Shown here: positions 1 to 11,651 of the stretch, one piece after another
Layout: each line of letters begins with the position of its first letter
Numbering within the stretch: position 1 is the first letter of the stretch
Source: Stromatinia cepivora
Taxonomy: Eukaryota; Ascomycota; Leotiomycetes; Helotiales; Sclerotiniaceae
Assembly (NCBI GenBank): GCA_014898415.1
Contig: RCTD01000010.1
Location: 1,488,001-1,552,000 of the forward strand
Direction: 5' to 3'
DNA length: 64,000 nt
The notes under the pieces: generated by a model
What the model saw: only the letters and a program-made list of their open reading frames with translations
What the model was told of the DNA's origin: nothing
Database searches by the model: none
Translations under genes and position numbers: made by a program

Positions 1-93
1 TTCGATGTAATTTGGCCCCATACTTCGCATCATTGTCTATGAGACCTGATTGCTTTGCTTTAGAACAAATGTTTCATTCCCAATCTGCCACTT

Positions 94-1284
94 CTACTTG
101 AACAGATTCACCGATTTCCTGCTATACCCCACCATAATTGGAAATGCACTATAATCCGGCGTAAACAAAATCGCATCGTTACAATCGCTCCCCAAACTCG
201 TACCATTCAACCATGCCGGTTCCCAATAATGAACTCCTCTTCCCAATCCATGAGGTACATCCTTCACAACACTAATAACACTCTCCATCCACTCCAACTG
301 TCCAGCAACCGAATACGGAATTTCAGGTTCACTGCTTTCCGGTATGGGATTATACTGTCCATTGCAAATTGCCGGATAATCCGTCTCAGCAACGTGAACA
401 GGTTTTCGATATGTTTCAGCAACCCAATTTAATGTTGTGCCTAAATTGGCTAATGTAGCTGATGTACCGTAGAAAGGGTAGAACGAAAATCCAAATACGT
501 CCCAGGCGGATAATGGGACACCGTTGGCGGTTAAGGCGGAGAACCAACGTTGTTGAAGCGTCACGTTCCAGCCATTATCGATATGAATCATGATTTGAGG
601 CTTTTGGACTCCGTGAGCGAGTGCGTCGTCGACACCCGCACGTGCTGATTTCCAGAGCGTGGCAAAGGATGAGAAGTTTTGGTTCATAGCGCTGGTGGGT
701 TGAATATCGACGTCTACATGACCTGCTGGCCATAACATTCCATGTCGGATCTCATTACCCAATGCTACGATATCAAGATCAATTCCAGCTTTATTGAAAG
801 CGACCAATGTATCCTTAACATACTTTCGCAAAGTTTTAGCAAGCGGTTTTAACTCCGTAGGCCAGTCTGCTGGACAAGGTTGTTTACCCGGATCCGCCCA
901 TGAGTCGGCGAAATGAAAATCGAGATAGATTTTATATCCTTGCTTTTGCATCCGTTTTGCAAATTGGATGTTGTAGGCGAGTCCATATATACCGTCGATG
1001 GGATTGACCCATTGACGAAGTCGTACGCTGTTCATTCCTCCGTCTCCGAGGATTGCTTCGGCGGGACGCGTGGCGTTGTGTTTGGAGGTGTCTTTGAAAA
1101 TGGAACCACCTCCTTCGAGCGTGGGGAGGGAGGAAAGATCATGGCCTTTGTAGAAAAATGAGGAGTCTCTATGGAAATCGTAAGTATGTTGTTGAAGCAA
1201 AGATTGGTTGTCTTACCTTGAATGATTTTCTGGTCTTGCCAATACCAATGGCAAAACCGTAGTTAAAAGACCCCAAAACTTCAT
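94..1284 (-). CDS. Secreted arabinogalactan endo-beta-1,4-galactanase (GH53)
   Basis: Two exons: 1217-1284 and 94-1168, with a 48-nt intron (1169-1216) that starts GTAAGA and ends CATAG. Joined product is about 380 aa. Exon 1 encodes the whole secretion signal (MKFWGLLTTVLPLVLA, then RPENHS), and the reading frame continues into DSSFFYKGHDLSSL, the usual mature start of GH53. The acid/base Glu lies in GNEIRHG (about residue 162) and the nucleophile Glu in HVAETDYP (about residue 284). Family knowledge: GH53 enzymes cleave beta-1,4-galactan side chains of pectin outside the cell. The ATG chosen is the only one that supplies a signal peptide; the ATG within the long open frame lies in intronic sequence. 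No neighbouring pectinase genes are visible. Confidence 0.93.
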
Positions 1285-2643
1285 AGTTCCCGTCGTGAAT
1301 TTTATGTATAAACTTCCGATCTCGATAAAAGCACCTCTGACTCAAAAACAAACTTTGATAACCACCAGCTCACCTTATATACAATCCCAAGCCCATCCAT
1401 TCTCCAAGCATCATAAGAAAAAGCATTATTAAACAACACGACACGGTAAGGAAAAACCCATCTTTCCGAACAACCTCGGTCAAGAAATCTTCCACCATAC
1501 ACAACTGCACAGCATCATAAACGAGAAACCCCTCCCCCAGAGTTTCTCCAAATTCGAAATGAGTTGTGGGGTAACCTTATCACGCACTCCTTATTTCTAT
1601 TTTGGCGGACCAATCACAACTTCGGATGAAATTGTTTCTGGGGAAGCGAGCATGCATGCACGGAGACTAAGTTTTCGGTTGGCATTTTTAACCTCATTGT
1701 AAGTCACATGGCATCGTGAGATTTTACCGGTATTTTCGGAGATTTTAGAGTGACTGACTGTGGCTGAGTTTTGAGGAATCGATCGTGGAAGTATGGGGGG
1801 ATATGGATCTAGATCTCTCAAATCCGGTTTTTGGCTAGCTGCTCAGCCTGGGAGTGTATGATTACATGAATAAATGTATTGAAAGGCTTTTTTCTACCCA
1901 CTCTTGATATTATTAATTTCTTCATTTCTTTAACCCCGAGCGCATTTGGCTGCCGAGGTACCCCTCTTCAAGAATTAGTATACATATCGTGGTTAATATT
2001 CATACAGGATATTCCTGTCAATAGTCAAGTTGTACCTTTAACACTTCCACTGTCAACCATGTATTCATGTCATTTACAGCTGTGGTTTTTAAATTGTCAA
2101 ATCCCACTTTGTCCATAGTGTTCACGGAGTACCGTCTCTATGAACAGTCCAGGCCGTGGCCTCGCTTTCATAGCGTGTTTCTGACCTCCTCATGGGACTT
2201 TTCTTCAATATGTTCATGCGCATATTGTTGTTGTTGTTGTTTTTCTTCACAACAGGGATTATCTCATGGGATAGATTAACGGTGCAAGATAAAGGCCTCA
2301 AAGTACTAGGTCTGTTCTCATACATCGGAAACGAGTCTATCACATTACTAAACTTGCGAACTAGGACCCTCAAAATTATGTTATGTATTATGACAGCTAC
2401 GTTTCAATTTGATATGGTTGACTTTGCTTATTGAAAATGGGGGTGTGTTTTACTTCGTTCTGTGTCTTTCCAAGTGGAATGCTACGTACTCTGCTTTCTA
2501 CCTTGTCGTGCTATATGGAAAGAGCGACATGGTGTACTCACCGAATTATTTGTTAAGCTAGTGCTTTTGGAAAATTCATCTAGGCCGAAATGAATGCATC
2601 GCTTGATACCCCGTTAAGCTGGATCACCAGGAAAATGTAAGGT
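1285..2643. other. Gene-free stretch
   Basis: Upstream of the galactanase gene. Only short frames with no protein-like composition were found. A small TTG/TTGTTG run sits near 2226-2241. No RNA gene or mobile element was recognised. Confidence 0.5.
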
Positions 2644-3390
2644 GGATTTGAACGATGAAGGATTTAAGAGATTTCTTTGTGACATTTCGGATGACCATCC
2701 TGGGTATGTTGAAGATTTAATGAGGGATTGGGTTCCAGGATGCACAAACTCCCCTGCTGAGATTTACCACTTACGAAAGAAGATGTAGATGAAGGAGATG
2801 GTCCATTGAAGATGCGGACGATAAATGCATCAAGCACGAGCGTGAGCAACATCGAGTAGTATGGCATCAACAAAGACGTCTACTGACGGAAGAAGCAGTG
2901 ATGATTACAGAGTTGACCCGCCCCGTGAAAAGCAAGCATCCGCGGAATCATCCCAATCGCAGTCATTCAGTACGAGACAACCTCAAGTATATGAATCAGG
3001 TGGATGGGCTACAGAAACGACCCATAATTAAACCGGCGACATCGTTCTACATCTTGCGAAACTGAGATACGTGAACGAACTCTAGTACACCGCACAAGCC
3101 CTGCCTCTAGCACAGGAGATAATGATGAGCGTTCATATAACTCTCACGTGGTGGAGCAGATCCTGTCCCGAAGGATCAACAAGGGAGAGCTACCCCAATT
3201 CAAGAGAGACTGAGAAATTAGCCGGGAAAAGATCTGCCGCGTCACCTCCAGTTAGGGATGGCAAGTGGAGAGAAGCTGAAATTGAGATATCTAAAAGAAA
3301 GCAAAGGAAGATATTGCAAGGCCGGGAACCAGATGGTGAAATTGCTGTCAGCTTAGCCAAGGTACACTCTTTCAAAGATTTAGGCGTTTA
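2644..3390 (+). pseudogene. Decayed gene for a serine-rich, charged protein
   Basis: Protein-like sequence continues across this stretch but changes frame repeatedly. A segment reading VDLNDEGFKRFLCDISDDHP and PAEIYHLRKKM ends at a stop near 2787. It continues one frame over as EDVDEGDGPLKMRTINASST, then in a third frame as MASTKTSTDGRSSDDYRVDP up to a stop near 3031. Next comes TEIRERTLVHRTSPASSTGD and VVEQILSRRINKGELPQFKR, and finally KLAGKRSAASPPVRDGKWRE up to about 3360. Frames abut without GT-AG introns at several junctions, for example around 2780, so frameshift decay fits better than a multi-exon gene. Family not recognised. Confidence 0.5.
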
Positions 3391-3439
3391 CACATACATA
3401 AATGACCATCTACTTATGGAATCTGAATTGGTACATTGA

Positions 3440-4104
3440 AAAACGGTATGAGCCATCCGAACATAAGAAATCATTTGATTATTGAATCTCATTTCAAACA
3501 TTGAAGAAAATGTGATTACTAGAGTACTTTTGATATTATTAACTCGATATACAATCCAGCTCGTGTAACTATGGAGGGATCAAAAGCCATGATAGATTTA
3601 AAAATTTCATACCCTTAATCAAATCACAACTATTTCCACGATGAACTTCTGGATTCTATTGCTACCAAGGACTGTGAAAAAACAACATTATCAGGAAATT
3701 AATGCATCCCCCAGCTCATTTAAGACGATTAAGTAATCCATGAGGTCACCAGTTCTCCAGCTTCATCCTCAATATTGCTCTCGTGCTCACTGTCGTTTAG
3801 ATTTATTGGATAAACAGTACTCGTAACTAGTAGAATTGCAATGAAAGAGGTTGCATTATGTGACTCTCCCTAGTTCAAATGTGCAGAATTCAAAATTGCA
3901 TTACTGTTGCCTAGGTGGTAGTTTTTCCTCCTATTTCCTCCTGATCTCCTGCAAGAATGAGATATACTCTACATCATGTGCGCGCAAGAAGTTCCAGAAA
4001 AAACAAAAAAACCCAGAGCATAATAAGCATTGCGTATGAACTCGATCTTAACCGCCATACGTCGAAATTTCACGCATAAGTGTGGCGCGGGTTGCGCAAA
4101 AGCC
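3440..4104. other. Gene-free stretch
   Basis: AT-rich sequence between the decayed gene and the 3' end of the hydrophobin gene. Nothing recognisable. Confidence 0.5.
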
Positions 4105-4510
4105 TTATGAAGTATCTGGGGAATTGCAGAGGAGACCTTGACCCAACTGTTTTCCAGATAATTAGTTTCATATCTTTGAGTGAAGAACATAGCGAACTCA
4201 CGATAGGAAGTATGCAACACATATTGATTTTCCCAACAGAAGCGCAGACTTTGTTGAAAGATGCTACGTCGTGGAATGCTTTTGGTGCTGTTTTTTTATT
4301 AGATTAATATTATGCTATGGTGGGGGATAAGGGGCATGTACGAGCTGCGCAGTTTAAATCAGCAACTCCAAGGACATCAACGTCGCAGCATTGAGGACTT
4401 CCACTGCTACAGATGAAGTCTTGTCGAGGGGAAAGATTTGCGGGCATGGAGAGGGTGGATGTGAGGAGGGTTGTGAAGGTGATGATGATGCTGATTCTTG
4501 AGAAAATCAT
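4105..4510 (-). CDS. Class II hydrophobin (three exons)
   Basis: Exons 4342-4510, 4202-4287 and 4105-4146. Introns are 54 nt (GTACAT...ACAG, CTAAT branch) and 55 nt (GTGAGT...ACAG). The joined product is 98 aa: a hydrophobic N-terminal signal peptide (about 1-21), then eight cysteines at 34, 41-42, 54, 71, 80-81 and 92. Landmarks are CCDVDVLGVADLNCAAPP in the first half and CCILPILGQGLLC in the second, both typical of the cerato-ulmin/HFB class II fold. Family knowledge: such proteins are secreted and self-assemble at air-water or cell-wall interfaces. First spacing is C-x6-CC, shorter than the usual nine or ten. The single-exon frame alone encodes only the first half, so the gene is easily missed or truncated in annotation. 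Confidence 0.9.
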
Positions 4511-6006
4511 TTTGGTGGAGCTTTGTGTGTGATCGACTTATTAGTGTGATGATTGTTTTCTTGAAGCTAGAATCGGAAGCAGAGTTGTTGATGAAGGATT
4601 GTGATGATGGAATGGGATTGAATAAGGGTGTAGAAAACTCCATCATCTTATACCTGTTTCTGGGCCAGCCCTTCATGGTTTCTTCCGCACCGCCTTGAGT
4701 CAATCATGGCTGAGGTAAAGTATATGATGTCAATTGAAAATGCTTTCTTGTTAATTAGCACGAGAATGATGTTACGCGGCATCCTTCAGCTTCTTAATAG
4801 AAGATATGTTCACAAAAGCAGTGGTACAAGCAATAATTCTGACACTTCATAGGGCAGTCGCAAAGCCTCTTTTCTCATGTGAAGAATGATATAGACTTGG
4901 AGGGAAAGTAATAGAGGCCAATGCCCATAAACTACCTTAAGTTGCATACGATATAACAGGCACTGGCCAAGTTACTGATTTCGGACCAAGTTATTGAAAG
5001 GAAAAAAGGGAGGCTTAAGAACCAATGATCAGGCTGCTAAAGCTCCAGGGGTTTCTGAACCCATGTCCATGTAGTTAGTATTGATGAATGATTCGATAGA
5101 TATTATACGATGTGTATCCATGAGGCCCAAGCTTTGGGCTGCTATATCCTTGTGGATGCTCGTATTGTGGTTTGCGAAAGCTGCAATCTCTTCTTCAGCC
5201 TAGCGGAAGGCAGTGACCAAACTGCCTTCATAGACACAGAATATCAGACCATAAATGACATGTAGACATTTTAAATAGAAGGTCTAAACTAGCCGCAGCA
5301 TCAATAACAACAAGGCTTTCTTTGTTGTACAGATTTGCTAATCATAATATCAAAACTAGAAATCACACCAGGTGCCAAGCAAGGAAAGATCTAAATGTAT
5401 CACCCCGCCAACAAATCATGTCCAGTATCAAGAATTTTCTAAGCAGGCGGAAGAGAAAATGCTGGCCTTTCGGGCAAAGTTACCTTTTTGAATTCTCAGT
5501 TCTCTCTAATTGACCAGTTGGATTGCGCGACGGCTTTTGTATGTGCAATAGTCTGCATGGAAGCGAGACTTTCGCCACATGCGGAGCAATTTGAAGTCCT
5601 GTCCATAACTTGACATGCTATTGTATACTTTGCTATATGGATCTTTAGCCGAACCTTCGTCATCGCCATTTTGCACTTGACAAGGTGGCACAGCCATGCT
5701 AGCAAGGAGCTCTTCACGTCGTTGCTGATGTTACACTTGTGGGAATGTATTCCCCCACAAAAACCTGTGAAACGTCAAGTTCACAGCGGGGAAGCTGGAG
5801 ATTTCTGTAGCTTATGTAAGATGACACGCTAGAAAACACGTGTGCGGTGAGCCTTCTCCCACAACCTGATGTCGAGCGCATATTTATCTATGTCCACACA
5901 TGATGTACGTGTACGTTATGTTAACCAGATATAAGTAGACTATTTCATTTGCTACTACATCTGGCATAAATTACAATAAAAATATGCTCGTTCGGCTTGA
6001 TTCACG
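4511..6006. other. Gene-free stretch
   Basis: About 1.5 kb separating the hydrophobin start from the F-box pseudogene. Several short frames occur but none resembles a protein. It would contain the hydrophobin promoter. No RNA gene recognised. Confidence 0.5.
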
Positions 6007-7064
6007 ATGGATTCATTTTCAACTGTCCCGGCCACGATCTTATTGGATATCATTACAGTGTTGCCAGATTTTCCAGCTTTGCAAGCTCTATTGTATGCAT
6101 CTCCAGCTGTTGCGAGAATATTCGAAGAATGTGGCGAGGAAATCGTCCACAATATCGCGGTTCGAACTCTATCTCCGACGATTAATAACTTGCTGGAACA
6201 AACGAAGACTGTCTTTGAGGAGAATATGTCTCTTGAAATGCAACCAACCTCTAAAGCGGAAGATGAATATGATTATTTACGAAGAAAATTGGATCTTTCC
6301 ACCGTTCCTCGCCGTCTCGTCTGCGTCTCAAGCAACATTACATATTTGAGTTATTGCTTCTTACAATCGCCCCTGGATCGTGTCCATACTCTCAAACCAT
6401 GTCATTTACTTCAGCCGCATATGAGATTCCATCATTATATCCCTACTGAGCACGATTCGCAATTGGCTGGTCCTCCCTATGAAGTGGAGGATACGGTCCT
6501 CCTTCCTGGGTGGAGTCGCAGCGTGTTCTTCGCGCTCTATGGAATATTCAAATTAACTTCGAATTACAAAGGGCTATAAGCATGAGTTCTCAGTCGTCGA
6601 AAGATGCCAAGGAACATTCAATAAAATGCCTCGAATTCCAGGAAACGATTTATCGAGAGAAAGACGAGATAGAATGTGTGACAGAGTATCTACTTGAGGC
6701 TTCCAGGAATGGCATTTCACATATCCACCTATAATGTCTACTCACCACGACTATGCCAAACAATAGTTCTCTGCGCTAATTCTCTGATCATAGCTCTATT
6801 CCTTAGTGGCACTAACTTTTGGGAGCCACGCACCGTTCAAACTGGTGGCAAGAAAATTTTTGACCGCTCGAATCTCTTCGGTAATCAAAGTAGTTATGAT
6901 ACCTTTGATTGAATATCTAAACGGGTACCAGTCAAAAATGAAGTTTGGAACAAAGCAATTGAGAGTGGAAAAGCACTCTTGTGCTCACTCAAAGCCAAAA
7001 GAGCAAGAGACTATCCACTTCAAAGCAAGTGGCTCGACTTAGCTGATCTGATGGATAATGGGGT
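6007..7064 (+). pseudogene. Broken F-box-like gene
   Basis: Starts with an intact 190-codon frame, MDSFSTVPATILLDIITVLP then FPALQALLYASPAVARIF, an F-box-like helix pattern at residues 1-45. At about 6505 the protein signal switches frame: the original frame reads GWSRSVFFALYG, while the next frame reads WVESQRVLRALWNIQINFEL and runs to a stop at 6734. A third frame then gives EWHFTYPPIMSTHHDYAKQ and stops. Further on, frame 1 reads FWEPRTVQTGGKK, a TGA near 6910, then VPVKNEVWNKAIESGKALLC and WLDLADLMDNG up to a possible donor at 7061. At least two frame changes plus in-frame stops without matching introns indicate a pseudogene. The F-box assignment rests on the N-terminus only. Confidence 0.6.
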
Positions 7065-7324
7065 AAGAACTCACTATCTTTCGTACTCTTATCAGTTTCT
7101 TGAAGTAGATATTAGCCATGGTATTCAACCTCCGGCGAGCAGCATGACACCCCGAATTTTTGATGAACTTGGTTAAATGATCAAATTACTTTGGGGTATA
7201 TGTACAATTTCAAACATTGGAGGCTATCCAAAGCTTAGATCTAGTCTACTAGTCCGGAACATTGAATACCATGGTACTGTCTAGCTTAAAATATCCAGCA
7301 TTCTGCGTCCGAAAAGCCCTGATT

Positions 7325-8196
7325 GAATTTATATATATACCGTGCTAACTATCCTGATAAGTGGATCCAAGATATAGTTTATGGGACTATCCCGCTCTCT
7401 ACCAGTGAAGAAACTCTTGGGAACATCAGGGCCGTTCCTGACCGACTAGAATTGCTCAGGAACGTTCCACCAGATGGAATCCTAAGCAACACGGCCTGGC
7501 AGGGCGAGGGATATACAGTGACTAAAAATAACATAGAAGTACAATACGAGGTACGCAAATACTGCGATTTTGGAAACCACTAAAAGTTTTTAGCAAGCTG
7601 TCGCAACCAATGGTTATTATATCAGTACCATGATCCCAAAAACCAGCGTATTTATAGCGGAAAACAATCTATCACCTACATTTGTGATTGCCGAGGACAA
7701 AATTCATGGATCGTGCCAATTTTTGCCGAACCAAATCCCACATGCACTTTCTGCCTGGTCAGATGTAACGTTCTTGCAGTGGAAAAAAGCTTGCACCAGT
7801 GGCACTCCTCGTCCCATGTTTAATGTCAAGCAGTTGAAAGGAATCAACAAGTTCTCCAGATTTCACATTATAAATGAAGTCACGATGGGGATTATCGAAA
7901 GAGTGCGTATTCATACTATGCGGTTATTATTCGTCTGGAGACTAACAATCAAAATAGGCACTATCGAATCTAGATCCCCCAAGACCGATATCCCAGAACC
8001 ACACACGTTCCCGATGTCCACTCCGGAGGGACAAGCTCTTCTCGGGAGTCCGAATGGGAAAGGGGTTGGATTTTTTCTTTCGCAACATAAGGGTAGTTTG
8101 GGGATCAAGACTATTGAGAGTGTTACTGTCTTTGCGACGGATGCAAATGATGACTATTATTATCAGGCTTATTTTAGCATCGTGGATGTACCATGA
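7325..8196 (+). CDS. Orphan protein, multi-exon, 5' end unresolved
   Basis: Protein-like frame YRANYPDKWIQDIVYGTIPL to VTKNNIEVQYE ends at a likely donor (GTACGC, 7551). A 43-nt intron ending TTTTTAG joins it in frame to QAVATNGYYISTMIPKTSVF and on to NKFSRFHIINEVTMGIIE. A second possible intron lies within about 7900-7960: it has a CTAAC branch and AATAG end, and a donor at either GTGCGT or GTATTC; only the latter keeps frame. The end is PHTFPMSTPEGQALLGSPNG to YYYQAYFSIVDVP*. No convincing ATG opens the frame near 7325, so a 5' exon is missing or lost, and the gene may be decaying like its upstream neighbour. No family recognised; no signal peptide or membrane segment seen. Confidence 0.45.
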
Positions 8197-9390
8197 AAAT
8201 GTATGGGGTGGGGGTTAATGTGTTCGATTGTCTTACTGTAGTTCAATAGTTGGAAGTTACAGATAACTGACTTCGTTTCATGTAGTGAGTGGATTACCAA
8301 AGATAATTGAAAACATAATCGTCTCCATTTTTAAAATGTCCCTTCATTATTGCGAGGGCTAAAATGTTAAATGTTTCAATTGAACCCAAATGTTGCGAAA
8401 GATTTTTTAAACAATCTTCCACTGAGCTTCAACACCACCGTGACTTTACATATTTGATACAACTTACAACTGAACATGCATTTCGAAACCCTGATAAAAG
8501 TAGTTCTAAATCAAAAAACTCCCTGAATATCTCTTCCTTCATATTCTCATTATTCAATCACCATAAAGGCACATTCATTGGCCGCTGGAGCTAAGAAGAA
8601 CATCTAATTAACTTGCCAAGGTATATATATACCTGCGAGTATTATTTTTTAACAAAGGCGTTAGAGATGCAAGATCTTAGTATCTCAGAACAGCCCTCCT
8701 GTTCTTGGCTACTGACAATAGGGGGGATATGAATCTCGCCGACAGGTCAAACATTTGAAAATCACGAATATGAGCCGGATGCGAGTTATGTTCCCGCGTT
8801 GCAGAGTTTGAAGTTTGAAGTTTGAAGTGTGTGAATATAACCTTGTTGTCACGACGCATTTCTCATGGATAGAGTAGTTTATGGGATGAGATGTACGATG
8901 GGACGCAATTGAAACAAACACATGTAATTAATATGAAGAAATAACAGAGGCTTTTTATAGCCCCATGATTAGGTCTTGGGCCGTTACAAATAGCGTTCTC
9001 CTTCCTATAGAAAATAGATCCTGTTGACATTAGGAAATAATCAATGTCCTCCATGGCAAAGATAACCATTCTTCAAACTCTCCTAAATGAAAAATACTCC
9101 ATTTACTCTTCAATAGGAAAAAAAACAATCTCCTGCCCGATGAAGAGCAATCATTCAAATCCTTTCGCCTTGGTATCACATTGATTTGCCATATAAACTC
9201 CTCTTGGCCCTATTCCACGAGTACCGCAGAACACAAATTTGGCGCTTGCACTCGCTCTTGACGAAACCAAAAAAAAAATTATGTCGTATGTAAGTAACGA
9301 TTACAGGCATCGAAATTTCGACCAAGGAAGTTCTCAACTCCTGCATCATCAAGGATTAATCGGCCATTTTGTACCATGTGCGAAGGTAAC
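8197..9390. other. Gene-free stretch
   Basis: AT-rich spacer with scattered short frames lacking protein-like composition. A short tandem of GAAGTTT units lies near 8810-8826. Nothing else recognised. Confidence 0.45.
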
Positions 9391-9861
9391 CTAGATAGAT
9401 CTTCTGCTCTTATAGGAGGTACAGAAGCGGTCCAGGAAGGCTTCGGGTTCAAACTCAGGCCAAGGATTCTCGATGCTTCTGCGAACATTCTTCCTATTCC
9501 TTCTCATGCCACGCTTAAGGCGATAATTAAAGGCATCTAGCTCTTCGGTGATAGAAGCAAGTATAGCATACCTGATAGGATCTGGGTCACGAGGATCGGG
9601 TATTGAACGTAAAGCTCATTTTGGATCACATCGGCGCTGTATGTACTCGCATTCGAGGCGAAGCAGAACAAATTCCCACGTCATGAAAATTTCATAGAGA
9701 CGGTAGAGGGAAAATAGAGGATTATCGCGTAGAACCCAAATTAGAATGTATCGCAAGGTCCATATATTAGGGGCGATTGAAAAGTGCCTCGTTATCTGCA
9801 ATATCCTCAGGAGCAAGTGGCTCTGGTAATGGATAATCGTAAGACCAATTCCATGATGGCA
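9391..9861 (-). pseudogene. Decayed gene of unknown family
   Basis: Reading the minus strand from ATG 9861: MPSWNWSYDYPLPEPLAPED, then NEALFNRP and a stop. The next frame continues as NIWTLRYILIWVLRDNPLFS and FMTWEFVLLRLECEYIQRRC, is cut by a TGA at 9616-9618, and resumes in the same frame with RSIPDPRDPDPIRYAILASI and ELDAFNYRLKRGMRRNRKNV to a TAG at 9391. One frame change plus one internal stop, with no intron signals at the stop, suggests decay. Shorter protein-like fragments (PREPNSRSLGDAPSIQ) lie further upstream, toward 10045. Confidence 0.5.
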
Positions 9862-10395
9862 TTTACAAGTTTATAATGAACAATTTCAATAGCTCAAGGT
9901 AGGGATGACGGTAACGATGTCGAAGCCGTGTGATGCTACCCCGAAGATTCAAGGGGGATCCCAACTTTTGAAGCTTGGATCGAAGGCGCATCACCAAGTG
10001 ATCTTGAATTGGGCTCACGTGGTAGTGGCATCTTTTGAATCTCGGATTTTGTTTTGGGTTTAGGTCGTGGTGGCATATTGGATTGTCCTTGGGCTGAGGT
10101 CATGGTGGTATATTTTGATCGTGCTGGAGCTTTTGCGACAACGAAATTCGAAATGTATCGCTCTCGTTAAAATTGATGCCTGGATATTAAAGCTAAATTT
10201 CAAAGTCAGAACCTTGACTTTGAACTTTGAAGAGTGTCACGAAGCCTATTGGATACTACGGAGGTATCCTATCCGATATCAAATTAGCCTTAATCCCTCG
10301 GGGAATCTCTGAGCTTGATCCCAGAGGAATAACAACGTTGGCCCATTCCACCTCTTCTGTAATCAACACTACGTTTCGTAGACCTGACTTCCGTG

Positions 10396-10767
10396 GAGTA
10401 ACCCGACTGCCCCGCAGCAGGATCCGGAGATAGCGACTGGAGTGAGTGGCTTTGGACTGAGCGATATAAGTGCAATTATCGTTACCGCGAAAATATAGGG
10501 GAAGCAGATGGCTATGAGTATGAATACCAGACAACTTCTGCGGTTCCAGTACCAGGACGGTCGCAGCCAGCAAAACTATGCTAGGAGGCGTTACCATTAC
10601 AATATCATTTTGTCAAGGATGGTCAGTACTACCCCAATGAGGGGGGACATGTTGCCTCCTCTGAACGTCCAAACAGTGTATGGGTGTACAACAAAGGTGG
10701 GTGGAAAGATACTCCGAGACAGAAAAAATGGCGATTAGTGGATGGGAAAAAGGTTGAATACAGATGA
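10396..10767 (+). pseudogene. Decayed gene fragment, aromatic/charged protein
   Basis: One plus-strand frame reads GSGDSDWSEWLWTERYKCNY, then EADGYEYEYQTTSAVPVPGR, hits a single TAG at 10582-10584, and continues EALPLQYHFVKDGQYYPNEG and RQKKWRLVDGKKVEYR to a TGA at 10765. No start codon or upstream exon was found. The rich Trp/Tyr composition with a C-terminal Lys/Arg block looks like a real protein rather than chance. It is oriented opposite to the decayed gene at 9391-9861. Family not recognised. Confidence 0.45.
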
Positions 10768-11651
10768 ATTCGAGCAGTGATTGAGTTCATTCTACCATGC
10801 CTCTAGTCTGTTTGGTGAGCCCTTGTATATACCATTTAAAACAGAATTTGAGTTAGCCTCTTGTATCTTCTGATCATTCGATCTATACTCGAGCACATCT
10901 ATACTATATATTGAGAAATGACGTTAAAGAATAGAGGTCAATCCTCCACTAAGAGGATCTAAAGCTAAAAGGAAGCTAGATAAAAGGATTTGCAAATATT
11001 TTGGACCTTGTAATCCACCTTGATGCTCATAAAATAGTAATCTTACTTTATTTTGATACATGATATCATTCATCTACTGACTGACATTCTAATCGACATT
11101 CTAATCGAAAGTAAAATATTTAATATGAATTCTGCCCAAGGCGGTAGCAAAAATATCCAATTTCCCCAGCCACTCGATTTACGCTCAAATGCCTTAAATC
11201 CCAAATAAGTTATCCATTCCATCCCCACAGTAACCATTGATATCTGCAGACAAATAAATTGGTATATGACGATGCAACAGCTGACAATACACACTCGGTG
11301 AGGGGATCTTCCCGTTCATCACCGCTCTGTACAAACAAATATTTAATTCTTGAAAACCATTTAAAGAAATCCTCAATTTTGTTTAACAAATATTTCATTG
11401 ACTCGCAATTTTAATTACTGACTATCTTATTACCTGTCGCGCAAGATAAGCTCAATTTTTGGGTATATTTTCCCGGGAAGTCAATAAAATAAAGTAGGTG
11501 GTTGGGCAGCGAACCTTGGAATAAAACAACGGGTGATTTTTCTCCTCCATTCCTCGGACTTTTCTAACTTTCTTCTTTTCACACATTCCTACTATTCGTA
11601 CTAATCATTGAAGTTAATCTAGACCTAAATTCCCATCTATTAAACTTCAAA
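10768..11651. other. Intergenic, probable promoter of the GPI-protein gene
   Basis: A weak protein-like minus frame (TYLGFKAFERKSSGWGNWIF near 11110-11215) may be another relic but cannot be supported. The 3' part is pyrimidine-rich (11530-11650), as common in fungal 5' leaders. Confidence 0.4.

Noticed and set aside
10256..10597. Minus-strand 113-codon frame
   Set aside because: Shadow of the better supported plus-strand decayed frame (DSDWSEWLWTERYKCNY).
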